Shown here in pieces: positions 48,786 to 60,000 of a DNA stretch of 60,000 nucleotides. The notes beneath the pieces were generated by a model, which searched no databases, was not told the origin of the DNA, and saw only the letters and a list, made by a program, of their open reading frames with translations. Positions within the stretch are counted from its first letter, which is position 1. Each line of letters opens with the position of its first letter. The position numbers and the translations under genes are program-made. The stretch is from Liolophura sinensis (Eukaryota > Mollusca > Polyplacophora > Chitonida > Chitonidae): positions 31,975,608 to 32,035,607 of the forward strand of contig NC_088300.1 of NCBI RefSeq assembly GCF_032854445.1, read 5' to 3'.

Positions 48786-50069
48786 TATCTTACAAACTAG
48801 CCATGAACTGTACTAGTCAAAACAGGCTACCAACAATCAACATTTCCAACTAGTTAGAGCTATAGTCAGAGAGAGAAAAAGCCATCCATCTGAGTCCTGC
48901 AGTCAAGGAAAAACTATTCTTACAAACAATTTATACTGAATCAGTAACAATTTATACTAACTTTGGAGCATTGTATACATCCAAAACATCCCACACAGAC
49001 AATGTATCTATACAAAAATGTATAACACAGATCAAACAATGTACACTACATATGAAAGAGTGTAGGTCATATCTGCTACAATATATATGCAATGTATGAA
49101 ATAGACAAGTTTAGAATTAATACATCTTTCTAACAAATCACATGGCAATCAAACTTGTATATTTTAACATTTTAAAGTAGAAATACCCGAAGCATACAGA
49201 CTAAAAGGGATAAGGCTAGAGTGTACCTAAGTGTAGACAAACAAGCAAAGAGCATGTGTACACTATTACCCACCTCTTGCCTTATATACAGACATTCACT
49301 GCGAAAGACTGGAGCTAAATATATATGCAGTCACATCAGAATATCACTCTTCTTGTTACAACGAAGAACTTATTAACAAGTGTTTTTCAATGAAGAATTA
49401 CAAATAACTGGAGAAGGTGGCGGTAGGCTGGAAGGAAGGACAAGGCAACATGGTGGTAATAGGAGTGCTAACCAGTATTATTCTGAAGTCTCAGTGTTGA
49501 TCTGTAAAGCTTTATACCTTTGCCTACGTGACCAAAACATACAGACATGTGCTCAACAAGCATGTACAAAGCATTCCAAAATGTCTTTTACATCACATCA
49601 TAGAGTCATTATTCCAAATGAGGTGTGGATGCCATGGAAGAAAAAGGGCAAATGCCGAATTGAAGGTTTCTGCAATGATTGGCCAGTTGGGCCAAATTTA
49701 ATAATAGGCCTATAACCCTACCTACTCACTAAAAAGAAATGCTTTCCAAAAAATCTTCTATTTTTTTTTTTTTTTCTTCAATTTTCAGTTCAATTCTGTC
49801 TTACACCTAAAAGTGAAATTTTAAGTGGCCTAACCTGATTTGTCAGACAGGGTGGGATAACGAGAAACAATCATTTTTTTAAGGATGGCCCTGGCCACGG
49901 CTCACCTTCACCCAATAAAGGCTACATTATTGTGTGTGTCTATTGTACGCATTGATAAGGATATCATTTACATGTATATTAAGTTTTACAAATTTGATTT
50001 TGTTGGGCTATACATGGTTTGGACTCGGATTCGAGTATATGACTGTAGGAGTTTACTACATACAGATGC

Positions 50070-50163
50070 GTTCCCTCCCACCATAATGCTTGCCGCCGTC
50101 GTGTAAGTGAGATATTCTTGAGTACCACGCAAAACAATAATTAAATAAATAAATGAATAAATA
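50070..50163 (+). mobile_element. SINE type A tail
   Basis: CCCACCATAATGCTTGCCGC, GTGAGATATTCTTGAGTACC and an AAATAAATAAATG tail; one of only two plus-oriented copies in the PKC gene. Confidence 0.88.
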
Positions 50164-51205
50164 TATATATACTAATAAGGATATGACTAGCGGTATATAA
50201 TGTTTTATAAATCTGATTTTCTCAGGTTATATATGGTTTGGATTTGTAGCCAGGTCATAGTAACCACACTGATCTGCGTTCTGCCTCTTGTAATAGCATC
50301 TCGGTGTGTAACATGACTGATGGGGAGGAAGGGTGCAGCAGCGGAGGGTTTTATCAGCAACTTAGGAGACACAGAGTAAGTGCTACTATTCCGCCACCCC
50401 CATCACCCCCCCCCCCCCTATAAAGTTGGGTCATCTAACTTAAGGCTTTACATGTAGGTCAAGCTCCAAGTAGGATATACATGTATGTTGGCACAAAATA
50501 TGGCTCTTAATTACTGACCTCCAGACACCGACATAAATTTCGCTTTTGCATGGCGGAACATACTGTCTAGAACAGTAGGAACCTGGCTTCCATGAATGTT
50601 CCAGTCTTCTGTTTTGGTATACTCAGTATTTTAGCATCAGATTTGTGACATTACCAAGAGTTACAAATTCAGGCAAATCAATGATGGTCTGATATACATA
50701 TACAATTGACAATCACCTAAACAAGAACAATTTTTTACTTGCTTGGATCCTCCAGCTGAATCACGCTATCAAACCATGTGAAAGTGAAATCCTGACATGT
50801 ACCAAAAATAAAGACTGTCTTTCCTCAGAGCCACAGCAATACTATTCTGTCTAAAACGAGTTAGTAGATTCCCGGTATATCAAAACACTACTTGTATTTC
50901 TTTTTGGAATAACATAAAATAGGACCAACACTTTACGTACAAAGAATACATGCTATGGTGCAATCTAAACGTTATGAATCAAAAAATCAGAAACTAAATC
51001 TTTGATACATTTATTCACCTGTCAAATTCTCGTTCCAATATTATTAACTCATTCACAATTACCATAGCAAAATGAACAACACAAGCTAGATACTAAATCC
51101 TTATTTCTCTTCTACTATACATTACACCTCTACCTGTTTATTTCACACAAACATTGAGTGAACAGTGAACACAGCACAACTTAAACAACCTTCTTGATTC
51201 TAAGC

Positions 51206-51355
51206 CGCTAAATGCCAGCAACCTGCGGATAGTCATGGGTATTCCTCAGGTTTTGCTCGGTTTCCCCCCACCATAAAGGTGGCTGCTGACGTATAAGTGA
51301 AATATTCTTGCGTACGGCATAAACACCAACCAAATCAAATAAATAAATAAATCTA
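51206..51355 (+). mobile_element. SINE type A, 3' half
   Basis: GCCAGCAACCTGCGGATAGT, GTATAAGTGAAATATTCTTG and a (AAAT)n tail. Confidence 0.9.
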
Positions 51356-53596
51356 AGCCACTACAGTGTCTTCTACATGTGATAACCATGTACTTAGAAA
51401 TAGTGTCACACCTCGAATATGACGGGGTCCCACATGCGCAAGGATTTTCAAGGATCTATTATTTATATATCTTTTCCAGCACTTTCAAGAATTATTCAAT
51501 TACAATACAAGCCTTAATGTGGATATCTTTGGACGTTTGTTGGCCATTTTGAATGTGATGCAAAATGAACATCAACACTGATAAATCAAGTCCTTTCAAG
51601 AGTTTATCCCAAAATTCACTCGTTTTCAACATCTTTCATGCAGGATTTTGTAAACCCCTCAATAAAATTCACACTTTCAACAATTTCAAGGGTCAGTGGG
51701 AACACTGGTTGTGTGATTTACTTGCATTACTTAATTAAGAAGAAGTGTTTTATGCTTGTTTATTTTTACTATGACAACTAGCTTTATCAGTATAGGAACT
51801 CCACAAGGTACTTACACAACCTCCTGACATAAAGCTACAGCCTGCTGTAATATGCCCCTAACAGATCAACTACTTGTACTTTCTTCTACACCTTAATTAA
51901 CATACTCTGAAACATAAATTTAGCCAGATCAGGCCATCTCATTTCTAATTTCCTCCTATTTTCTCTTTCTCCCGATGTTAATTTGGTCAGAATAGGGCAG
52001 CTCAAAAACACTGAACGCACCCCCCCACCCCGGCTAAACCTATGCTCTGAAACCATTCATTTAAAAAACAGTTATCATCAAAGTCAGTGATTACAGGTAA
52101 GTTAAAGAGCGCCATTCTTACATAGGCTAACAAGGAGCGGCACACACAAATCATCCGTCAGGTAACACAGCTGTGTGCCCTTAGCTACTTATACCTGCAC
52201 AGAGTATGAAAGGTTATGTCACCCTGTCATTGATTATAATGGCATCTATTCATATTAACTGAACAATTACCAACAAAAAAAAATCATAAAAAAATTACGA
52301 CAATCAGGGAAGAGTATTTTGGCAGGTGATACATCACTAGAAACCCACTCTTGACTTCTCTCTATACCGTACATGAATATATCCCTTCAATCAAAATCCC
52401 TTACCAAAAATAGAGCTGGCTGCAACCTGTTGGGTGTTCTATTTTGGTTTACACTACACACTTTCTGTAAGCCTGTAGCCCATGCAACATCAACAACTAC
52501 CTGCATATGCATCCAAGGAGCGAATTGAGCCAGAGACTGTATGTATGCTCTGGGGGAAATGTACAGGACCTATGGGTTACGTAACATCAACTATCTAACA
52601 AACACATACATCTACAGCAACACAAACACACAGACTTCAGGTGCATTGTGTAGATTTCTAAAATCATTTTCTTCAACGTCCTTTTGAAGCGTCTAACCGT
52701 ATGTCATTTCGAAACCTGGTCTCTAATTCATGTAAACATGAAAGCTTGATGACAGGAAGGCATTTATTTATTTCTGATTAGATGTCTGCCATACACACTG
52801 GCATTCAACAAAATATCGATTATTTTTCTGAACATCACAAGTTTTGAGGAGTTTCGAATCAGTAGAGTGTGAATGGAAAAGTTTTAATTTAAAATTTACA
52901 CAAAACCAATGCTCCTGGTGATTTACAAACGAAGTGACAAACGTACAGTCTGTTATATAATCAATGATAGCTGAACTTTAGTGATGGACTCTGATGACAT
53001 TCTGGTAACACTATTTACACATGCTACAAATCCAGCAAACTAATCCACCAGATCCAGGCAAAGAGCCAGCTAAACCTTTCCTGTCACACCCACTATTAGC
53101 CTGAAAAGACAGCTATAGAAGATACTAGCTCACAGATTGATTTAATCAACAGAGAGCATCAGCGCAGATTTCTCATATTATGTGGTATATGATCCATGTT
53201 CATCAATTTGTTACTTATATACTTGCCTAACCATATACTAGTCGCAATTCACTTATTCACACACATAACTACCAGAAATCTTGATATTGCATGAACCTAT
53301 AATACACTTCTTGACGCATCTGGACACAATCACACCGATGAAGGTTGAATTCACTACTAAAGTAATAACTTTCTCGTCATTTTTCTACCAATTTGTACGG
53401 ATATGTATATATCAGTTATACATACATATAAGCACTCTCACAAATATAATATAAAGAACTTTTTTGTTTTAAAAACGTTTCATCTTGCATAACTTAAATA
53501 CTGTGGCTGAATCTTCAAAACAAAAACAAAACCTTAAAAATTAAATGGCATACTTTATGCATGGCTATATTTGCCAGATAACTAAATGAAGACCTA

Positions 53597-53813
53597 CCGT
53601 AAATGACCTAAAAATATGACCATGAAATAGTATTTCTGGAGGCAAATGAATGTTATGAGATATTACTTTTGATGCTAAAATGTACATTTTCCTAGTAAAT
53701 TATCACCCTACCGTCCAAACACCTCCCAAATCAAAGTCAATAGGACTCCCAAAATCTTTGAAAAACGAGCAACTTAGTCATGGATGAAATTTTTGGTCAT
53801 TTAGGGTACATAA
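53597..53813 (-). repeat. Inverted partner of the repeat at 48573-48785
   Basis: Reverse complement carries the same blocks in the same order, with moderate divergence. No open frame. Confidence 0.8.
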
Positions 53814-54000
53814 AATAAAATTTCAAAGAATAGAATTTACACGTTATACTTTTTTCATCATACACAATCCCTGCTGCTGCATTGTATGCTTCATTACATA
53901 CATTTTTACAGAGAAAACCTTTATACCATCTGCATATACCCTAATTCCTCAACCTTTTCGCATGTGAAAGAGTAACTTCCAGCACAAGTTATTCACATTT

Positions 54001-54127
54001 GTAATTTATTTATTTGATTGGTGTTTTACGCCGTACTCAAAAATATTTCACTTATACGACGGCGGCCAGCATTATGGTGGGAGGAAACCGGGGGAAACAC
54101 ACGACCATCCCCAGGTTGCTGACGGAC
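54001..54127 (-). mobile_element. SINE type A, 5'-truncated, with target-site duplication
   Basis: Clean core (GTGTTTTACGCCGTACTCAA, ACGACGGCGGCCAGCATTAT), truncated at GTTGCTGACGGAC. Flanked by CATTTGTAATTT at 53996-54007 and 54128-54139, a 12-bp direct repeat typical of LINE-driven insertion. Confidence 0.94.
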
Positions 54128-54537
54128 CATTTGTAATTTGATTTAGGAGACAAAACTACATTAGCTGGATTGACTTGAAAAAAGTATCACTTTAACAGTC
54201 TAAAAAGAGTAATGCCTTTGAAAATGCTTGAACAATCACTTTGCAAACTATACGCAAAGGCTGATGAATTATAATTCTACTGTATACAGTAGATATATAG
54301 AGAGGATTTACATCATCTATGCATCGCTGTATGTCTTCAACCTTTTCAATCCCTTTAACAGTCTTTTTTCCTGTGGGATTTATGCACCAGCATACAATTA
54401 TTATGAAAATGATTCCAAAATGGTCTGTTTGTGTCACTTAAGATGCAAGCTTCCTTAAAAAAAATTAGAATATTTCAATATAATGGTTGCAGAGGCAGTT
54501 TAAAAGGTTGAAGAATTAGGGTACGTGCATAAAGACA

Positions 54538-54538
<1 letters not shown>

Positions 54539-54591
<53 letters not shown>
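54539..54591. repeat. (AT)n microsatellite
   Basis: About 50 bases of AT dinucleotide in a PKC intron. Confidence 0.95.
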
Positions 54592-54592
<1 letters not shown>

Positions 54593-54849
54593 CTGTATAC
54601 TACAGTACTAAATGATTGTGACAATCACAAACCACAGTAACATACATATAGTATGATATCATACATATCAGAAACCTTTAATGATTAAGTCACTGGCTAA
54701 CCACACCCTATATATACAGTCAGCGGTATACATGGCCGTATCCACCTTCACACAGGGCAGGGCCACCAATTGGATAATGGCTGCATATGGCTCACCAAGT
54801 CACAACCTATATGAAGTAAGGCAATTACAAAGCACACTTTATTCTACTG

Positions 54850-55290
54850 TACTGTTTTCCTTTTACCACATTTTATACTTTGATAGATATAAAAAAAAAA
54901 ATGCACAAATTCACAACATGTGGACTTGATGTTAAATATGCCATTTATTGTTAGTTTCTGCATAAAATCATGGCAATACCAGCTTTACTGCGAATTTGTA
55001 TTCTGTTTCCTTTTTTTTGCAATATTTAATACTTTGACAGAAATAAAAAACATTACATACATTTACAACATATCAATTTCATGTTAAATATTCCATTTAT
55101 TGTTAGTTTTTGTATAAAATCATCGCAATACGAACACACTGCGAATTTGTATCTTTTTCCTTGTTTTACAATATTTAGGTACTTTGATAGAACTAAAAAA
55201 ATATGCAAACATTCAGAACATATGAGCTTTGTATTAAATATCTAACCTGTGACTTACAGTAAACAGGTTCACCAAAGCCTGTGTAAATGT
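54850..55290. repeat. ~150-bp tandem repeat, nearly three units
   Basis: Blocks TTTATTGTTAGTTT, TAAAATCAT, GCGAATTTGTAT, TTTCC and ACTTTGATAGA recur with ~150-bp spacing (for example TTCC near 54856, 55007 and 55157). Confidence 0.75.
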
Positions 55291-55599
55291 CAATGTTGTT
55301 CCACACACATACAATGTAAATAAGAACTTTTTGATCACTGTTAATCCAACCTCGTATGAGACAATTACATACAGCAACTTGATATACAGGAAAATAATAA
55401 AATATGAACAGAAACCGAAAGTTTTTTACATGGTTTTTGAGTGGACAAACCCTGGAAATACCAACATGTCTACAAATTCTTACATAAAACAATGGTATCA
55501 GCCCCATCCGTAGGCATGGAAATACCCTTACCAGTGCAAATTCATAATGAAAATCCCACTACTTGTAATGCGCATGCATCAATATAAAGCCATGGTAAC

Positions 55600-56130
55600 T
55601 CCCCATTTATTTTTAGTTTCTGTGTAAAATCATGGTACATCCCATTACTACCCATACCCATATCAAATCATTAAAACACCACCATTATTGCCCATTCCTA
55701 TATCAAATCCTTATAACACCCCCGTTACTGCCCGTTTTTATATAAAATAGTGATGGCACTTCCATTATTGCAAGTCATCAGGTCAAATCCTTACCACAGT
55801 AAGACATCCATTACTGCCTGCTCTCAAATCAAGTCATAATAACACCTCCATTACTACCTGTTTTCATATTAAATCATAATACCTCCATTACTGATTGTTT
55901 CATATTAAATCATAACATCTTCATTGCTATCTGTTTTCATATAAAAATATAACACCATCATTACTGCTTGCTTTCATAACAAGTTATGATAGCACCTCCA
56001 TTATTGCCTGTTTTCAAATCAAGTCATGGTAACACCTCAATTACCATGATTACTGCCTGTTTTCATATCAAATCATGATAACACCTCCCTAGCTGCCTGA
56101 GTTCATATCAAATCATGATAACACCCCTAA
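55600..56130. repeat. ~46-bp tandem array, about 11 units
   Basis: Units follow ACACCTCCATTACTGCCTGT then TTTCATATCAAATCATGATA. Its left end shares TTTTAGTTTCTGTGTAAAAT with the 150-bp array just upstream. Confidence 0.88.
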
Positions 56131-57370
56131 CACTATGTAGCTCTATTCTCATCACACTTCTAACACTTTCCTATGGGCAAGTAAACTCATCCATTTGAAA
56201 GTCAATTGCAGGCTCCACATTTTTCTACCCATGACAACTACCAGAGGTGAACTGTGTGCACATTAGGGAGAAAAACAAATCAGAATAGGCTGGATTTGAA
56301 AGAGTATCTCACCTACAACAGATTATTATTGTTGACGAATGCCACTTACCAGACACACTATATTTGTGTTACGAGCTTTTAAACTCATATCAAGCTATGA
56401 GCTGTGTGGTCAGAAGAGAAAACTTGAACAGCTAAAATCCTCAACCTTTCAAAATCAGTAATGAAATAGAAACATGATATTTACCACAAGCACATAAATG
56501 CAACTGCAAGTACTATAAAGTTTTGATGTAGACCATGCAATACAGTGCAGTTTCATTTTAAGTTAAAGGATTAGTGTTCAAATTTAGATAACTACGTTGT
56601 ATGTACTGTCACAATGAGATAATAAAATTGTAAACAAAATATGATACCCAAGGTCAATAGTTAATGAGGCTGACTTATGCATACTGTTTTTATCAAAACT
56701 CAATAATCTAACCAAAAAAAGTCAAAGTTCAGTAGCAGAAAATCAAGCAAAGACAAGAGTGATCCAGAATTTCTCTAGGAAAGGGTTTACTCAATTGTGA
56801 TAACAGATTATTGAAGAGTCCATGTGTTCGTTTCTCCAAGTTTTGAGATGATTTCGCTCCAATGAAGGCATGAATTCACATTACTACATAGAAGGATTTT
56901 GTAGCAAGCAAGCCCTAACAGCCCTTCTCAGCATGCATTTCTCAGATAGTGCCCTTTCTCAAAAGTTTTCTTCTCATAAGCAGGATGAAATGCAAAAATC
57001 TCTCATGTGACATCCTCACATACAGGAATTCCCAGGTCACCATCCACACCAGACCTTGGGGAGGACATACATGACGCGACAACTCTCATTTGGCAGGTAT
57101 CGGACAGGGCAATAAATCCATTATTTCACGGGATTTATTTTATTATGTTGAGTTTCTCAGGAGCCATTCTAATAAGAACACGTTTAAAAAGGTTCCAATA
57201 TTTCAAATGAGATCAAGTACCTAAATCTGGACAGTAATCCTTTAACATGCAAGATTTAATTATTTTAAATAAAAAAACATTCTACATTTGTCCATAATAC
57301 AAACCTGTATGAATGAAAATATTTTTAAACGTGTAATGTATTAAAGAAAAATGAAAGTATATATACTTAC

Positions 57371-57394
57371 TGTGAGTGGTCCCACCACATACTC
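57371..57394 (-). CDS. PRKCE: Candidate 24-nt PKC microexon (end of C2 / linker)
   Basis: A good acceptor (TTCATGTATTTACAG) and a consensus donor (GTAAGT) bracket 24 nt. If entered in phase 1 they read VCGGTTH and complete a Ser with the first exon below ([11 protein letters not shown]). The phase fits exon 43547-43712, which needs one preceding base. It is 13.7 kb upstream of that exon, and no other exon was recognised between them. Confidence 0.5.
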
Positions 57395-57626
57395 CTGTAA
57401 ATACATGAACAAAAAAACAATAGTTTAGATTTAGGTTTGATGTAACACAAAATCACATGTCAATGGTGAGAAAGTATAAACAACACCTGAACTTTTATAA
57501 ACAATAACTCCTAAACATGTTATATGCATCAATGTCAAACTATTGTACATGTACTGATATGCTTAGCTCATTCCTTAATTCCTAAGAAACGTGATGTCCA
57601 GTAGTTATAGGGAAAATTGATGTGAG

Positions 57627-57677
57627 AGAAGCAAAGAGCCCATGGGAAACCCACGACCATACACGGGTTTCTGGTAT
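57627..57677 (-). mobile_element. SINE type A fragment (short)
   Basis: AGAGCCCATGGGAAACCCAC and GACCATACACGGGTT: a core piece next to the longer copy at 57701. Confidence 0.6.
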
Positions 57678-57700
57678 GATGAAACGCACCATTAGATGCA

Positions 57701-57953
57701 TTTATTTATTTGAATGTAGTTTTAAGCCATATACTCAAGAATATTTCACTTATACGACAGGTGCCAGGATTCTAGTGGGAGGAAACCGGTCACAGCCCAG
57801 TGCAAACCCAGAGCCATACGCAGATTGCTGGCAGATCTTTCCACATGACCGGAGAGAAAGTCAGCATGAGCTGGACTTGAACTCACAGCGATCACATTGG
57901 TAAGAGGCTCCTGGGTCATTGTGCTGCACATCAAACACTAGGTCCATGGAGGC
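57701..57953 (-). mobile_element. SINE type A, full length, diverged
   Basis: (ATTT)n tail, ATACTCAAGAATATTTCACT, GTGGGAGGAAACCGGTCACA, GAGCTGGACTTGAACTCACA and GGTCCATGGAGGCC head; all parts are present with scattered changes. Confidence 0.92.
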
Positions 57954-59065
57954 CCTCGTGATGAAATGAAACTGATCTCCGACAACCATCATGAAGACTA
58001 CGAGTCATATCGATTGATTATGCAATGTCTTCAAGCTTTTTGCATGTTCACCTGGTGTTGTTTTAAGTATATTTTGAGGCCATTTCTCTGAATAGACTAA
58101 AAACAATCTATATTTTCTATCAAGCAAAGGTGTTACGAAACCCAATGGATTGATGTAACATGAACATTAATGGGGATAAACGGTGTTCAAATTTGGCATG
58201 AAACTTGTAAAAAGGTTGAATAAATAAAGTATATTACCACAAATGCTGCAAGAATCTGAGAGACAAGCATCTTCAATACTTGGCAATATTGTATTATAAA
58301 TTACTAAAAAGTCAGGGACTGAATACACTGTGATTTCACACACCACACTGTGTTTATATATATATATATATATTATGTTACATCAATGTCAATATGTATA
58401 TATACATACACATGTACCTTTGGAATGTACATGTTTTATTTATATGGACTAAACGATAAACATTAAACATAAGTATATAGACATGAGCCCTTGTACTATT
58501 GTGTCTATAAATACATATTATTCACATCATTACTGACAGCCAAAACAAGCCAATCATATGCACCATGATATGTTTATATAGATCTCAATATATGTTAACC
58601 TGGGCCAGATTTTCCTACAACTCATGCAAAGGACACAGAAAACAGAATCGTTAGCATATTACATGAGCAGGATTGTGATGCAAGAGAAAAAATATTGATT
58701 TCATCTAGGTCGATAAAATGATTCAGCTGATGCAGAGTTAATAGAAGTCACACAGTCAGAGTGCACTGCCACTCAATACCAAAGGCACAAGAGCTAATAA
58801 CAGGTACAGCTGTACCGACAGGTCACGTTAACGAACCACTTTGTCTGCTGGGGCCGTTAGTGGACATTCCATATCTGTTTCCATGAATCATAATCATAAC
58901 CCTCATTTTCCATAGGCTAGGATTTGTTGTTGTCTGGATTAACAGTAGTTTCACAACAGTTCTGGTACCAAGATAGCGTTTTCAATTTGTTTTCATTATC
59001 ATACTTAATCAAATTCAGCCTCAGATCAACATGTATAAATGTTCTCATAACAACTGTGCAGTTTG

Positions 59066-59245
59066 ATTATTTATTATTCGTTTGTTTGATTAGTGTTTAA
59101 TGTCACGCTTAAAGAGTTCACACATACCACATGGTCAGGTTTAAGGGAGAAACAAGAGTCAGAAATTCCAACACGACTGACAGGAAGCAGGTCTCTAGAG
59201 ACGCTGATGTGAATGAAAGCGTCAGCACGGCCTTAAAATAAAACT
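59066..59245 (-). mobile_element. Probable SINE fragment
   Basis: TTATTCGTTTGTTTGATTAG, TGTTTAATGTCACGCTTAAA resemble a SINE tail; downstream CTCTAGAGACGCTGATGTGA and GCGTCAGCACGGCC have no counterpart elsewhere in the window. Confidence 0.45.
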
Positions 59246-59751
59246 CATTTTAAAAAAATCAAAAAAAAATCTCATTTTAATCTTTTTAAAAGTATGCTGT
59301 TCCAAATCACACATCGAACACTTAAAATGACATGTGACAATGAATGCCGTTGTTATTCCACCTTATAGTTATGTGTCAAACCCAATACTATCGCGTACAA
59401 ATTTAAAAGCGCTGGATAACAGTTGGACACTATTATATCCGGCATACAAACGTGAATTAATCTGCACAACACAATTTTTATTTATGACAGCTTCATATTT
59501 AAAAACTGCCATGTAGTTAATATGTAGCATGTCGTGCATGATAGCTGAACTACTACCGCTTTTATTGTAAAGACAACGTAAGAGATAACAAAAACATCCT
59601 GAATATCACATTTCCTTCCTGCTTACTCACTTGTAATAACATAGTACATGTATAACAGACTTTAGTTGATAAGTGAATAACTACGATGTTTCCATAATGT
59701 TGGTTATTTGCCACATTGCCATGTGTAATTTACAGCCTTATATGTTACTGT

Positions 59752-60000
59752 ACCTGTATATACCAACTATACAATGTAGGTAGTAAAAACCAACAACACA
59801 ATGCACAAAGTAACAAACTCCTGTACACAATGTTTGTAGTAACAACCCCATGTATATACCAACTATACAACGTATGTAGCAACAACCCCATGTATATACC
59901 AACTATACAATGTATGTAGTAACAACCCCATGTATATACCAACTATACAATGTATGTAGTAACGACCCCATGTATATACCAACTACACAATGTATGTAGT
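59752..60000. repeat. 40-bp minisatellite reaching the right edge
   Basis: Units follow ATGTATATACCAACTATACA then ATGTATGTAGTAACAACCCC; about six units, very regular to the right and continuing beyond the window. Confidence 0.95.

Larger units (their letters stand above)
43713..57370. other. Large 5' intron of the PKC gene
   Basis: 13.7 kb with the repeats listed separately. I looked for C2-domain motifs on the minus strand and found none. Plus-strand frames such as 49380-49715 have no motif. Confidence 0.6.

Noticed and set aside
49380-49715. 111-codon plus-strand open frame
   Set aside because: No recognisable motif, no splice context and low-complexity surroundings within a large intron.

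Overview
This is animal nuclear DNA: spliced genes with GT/AG introns, abundant tRNA-derived SINEs, short inverted-repeat elements and many minisatellites. The SINE types and the closeness of the main kinase gene to the epsilon-type novel PKCs of molluscs point to a lophotrochozoan, most likely a mollusc. That assignment is inference; no search was possible. A 200-base run of N (1236-1435) shows it is a draft assembly.

Layout. (1) 1-7783, minus strand: most of a TKFC gene (triokinase / FMN cyclase, dihydroxyacetone kinase family). Eight exons cover nearly all of the DhaK domain and one opens the DhaL domain; the gene runs off the left edge. The end of that DhaL exon and its splice donor have been amplified into a ~72-bp tandem array (1-790) with about ten copies of a 5' splice site. 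(2) 7784-13801: intergenic, with a truncated inverted-repeat element, a 69-bp minisatellite and a cluster of SINEs. (3) 13802-15359, plus strand: a possible two-exon gene for a 58-residue basic protein that I do not recognise. (4) 15360-29478: no gene recognised; inverted-repeat elements, a SINE with clear target-site duplications, and two minisatellite arrays. The last ~8 kb may include the 3' UTR of the kinase gene. (5) 29479-60000, minus strand: an epsilon-type novel protein kinase C. Thirteen coding exons whose phases all agree give 601 residues, from the pseudosubstrate through C1A, C1B, hinge and kinase domain to the C-terminal tail. A 24-nt candidate microexon lies 13.7 kb further upstream. 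The N-terminal C2 exons must lie beyond the right edge.

The two main genes have no evident functional link. One is a metabolic enzyme of dihydroxyacetone, glyceraldehyde and FMN chemistry; the other is a diacylglycerol-regulated signalling kinase. What stands out is the repeat content: at least nine separate tandem arrays, at least 20 recognisable SINE fragments with a strong orientation bias inside the PKC gene, several families of inverted repeats, and the exon-derived splice-donor array in TKFC. All gene models come from reading splice sites, phases and remembered family motifs by eye.
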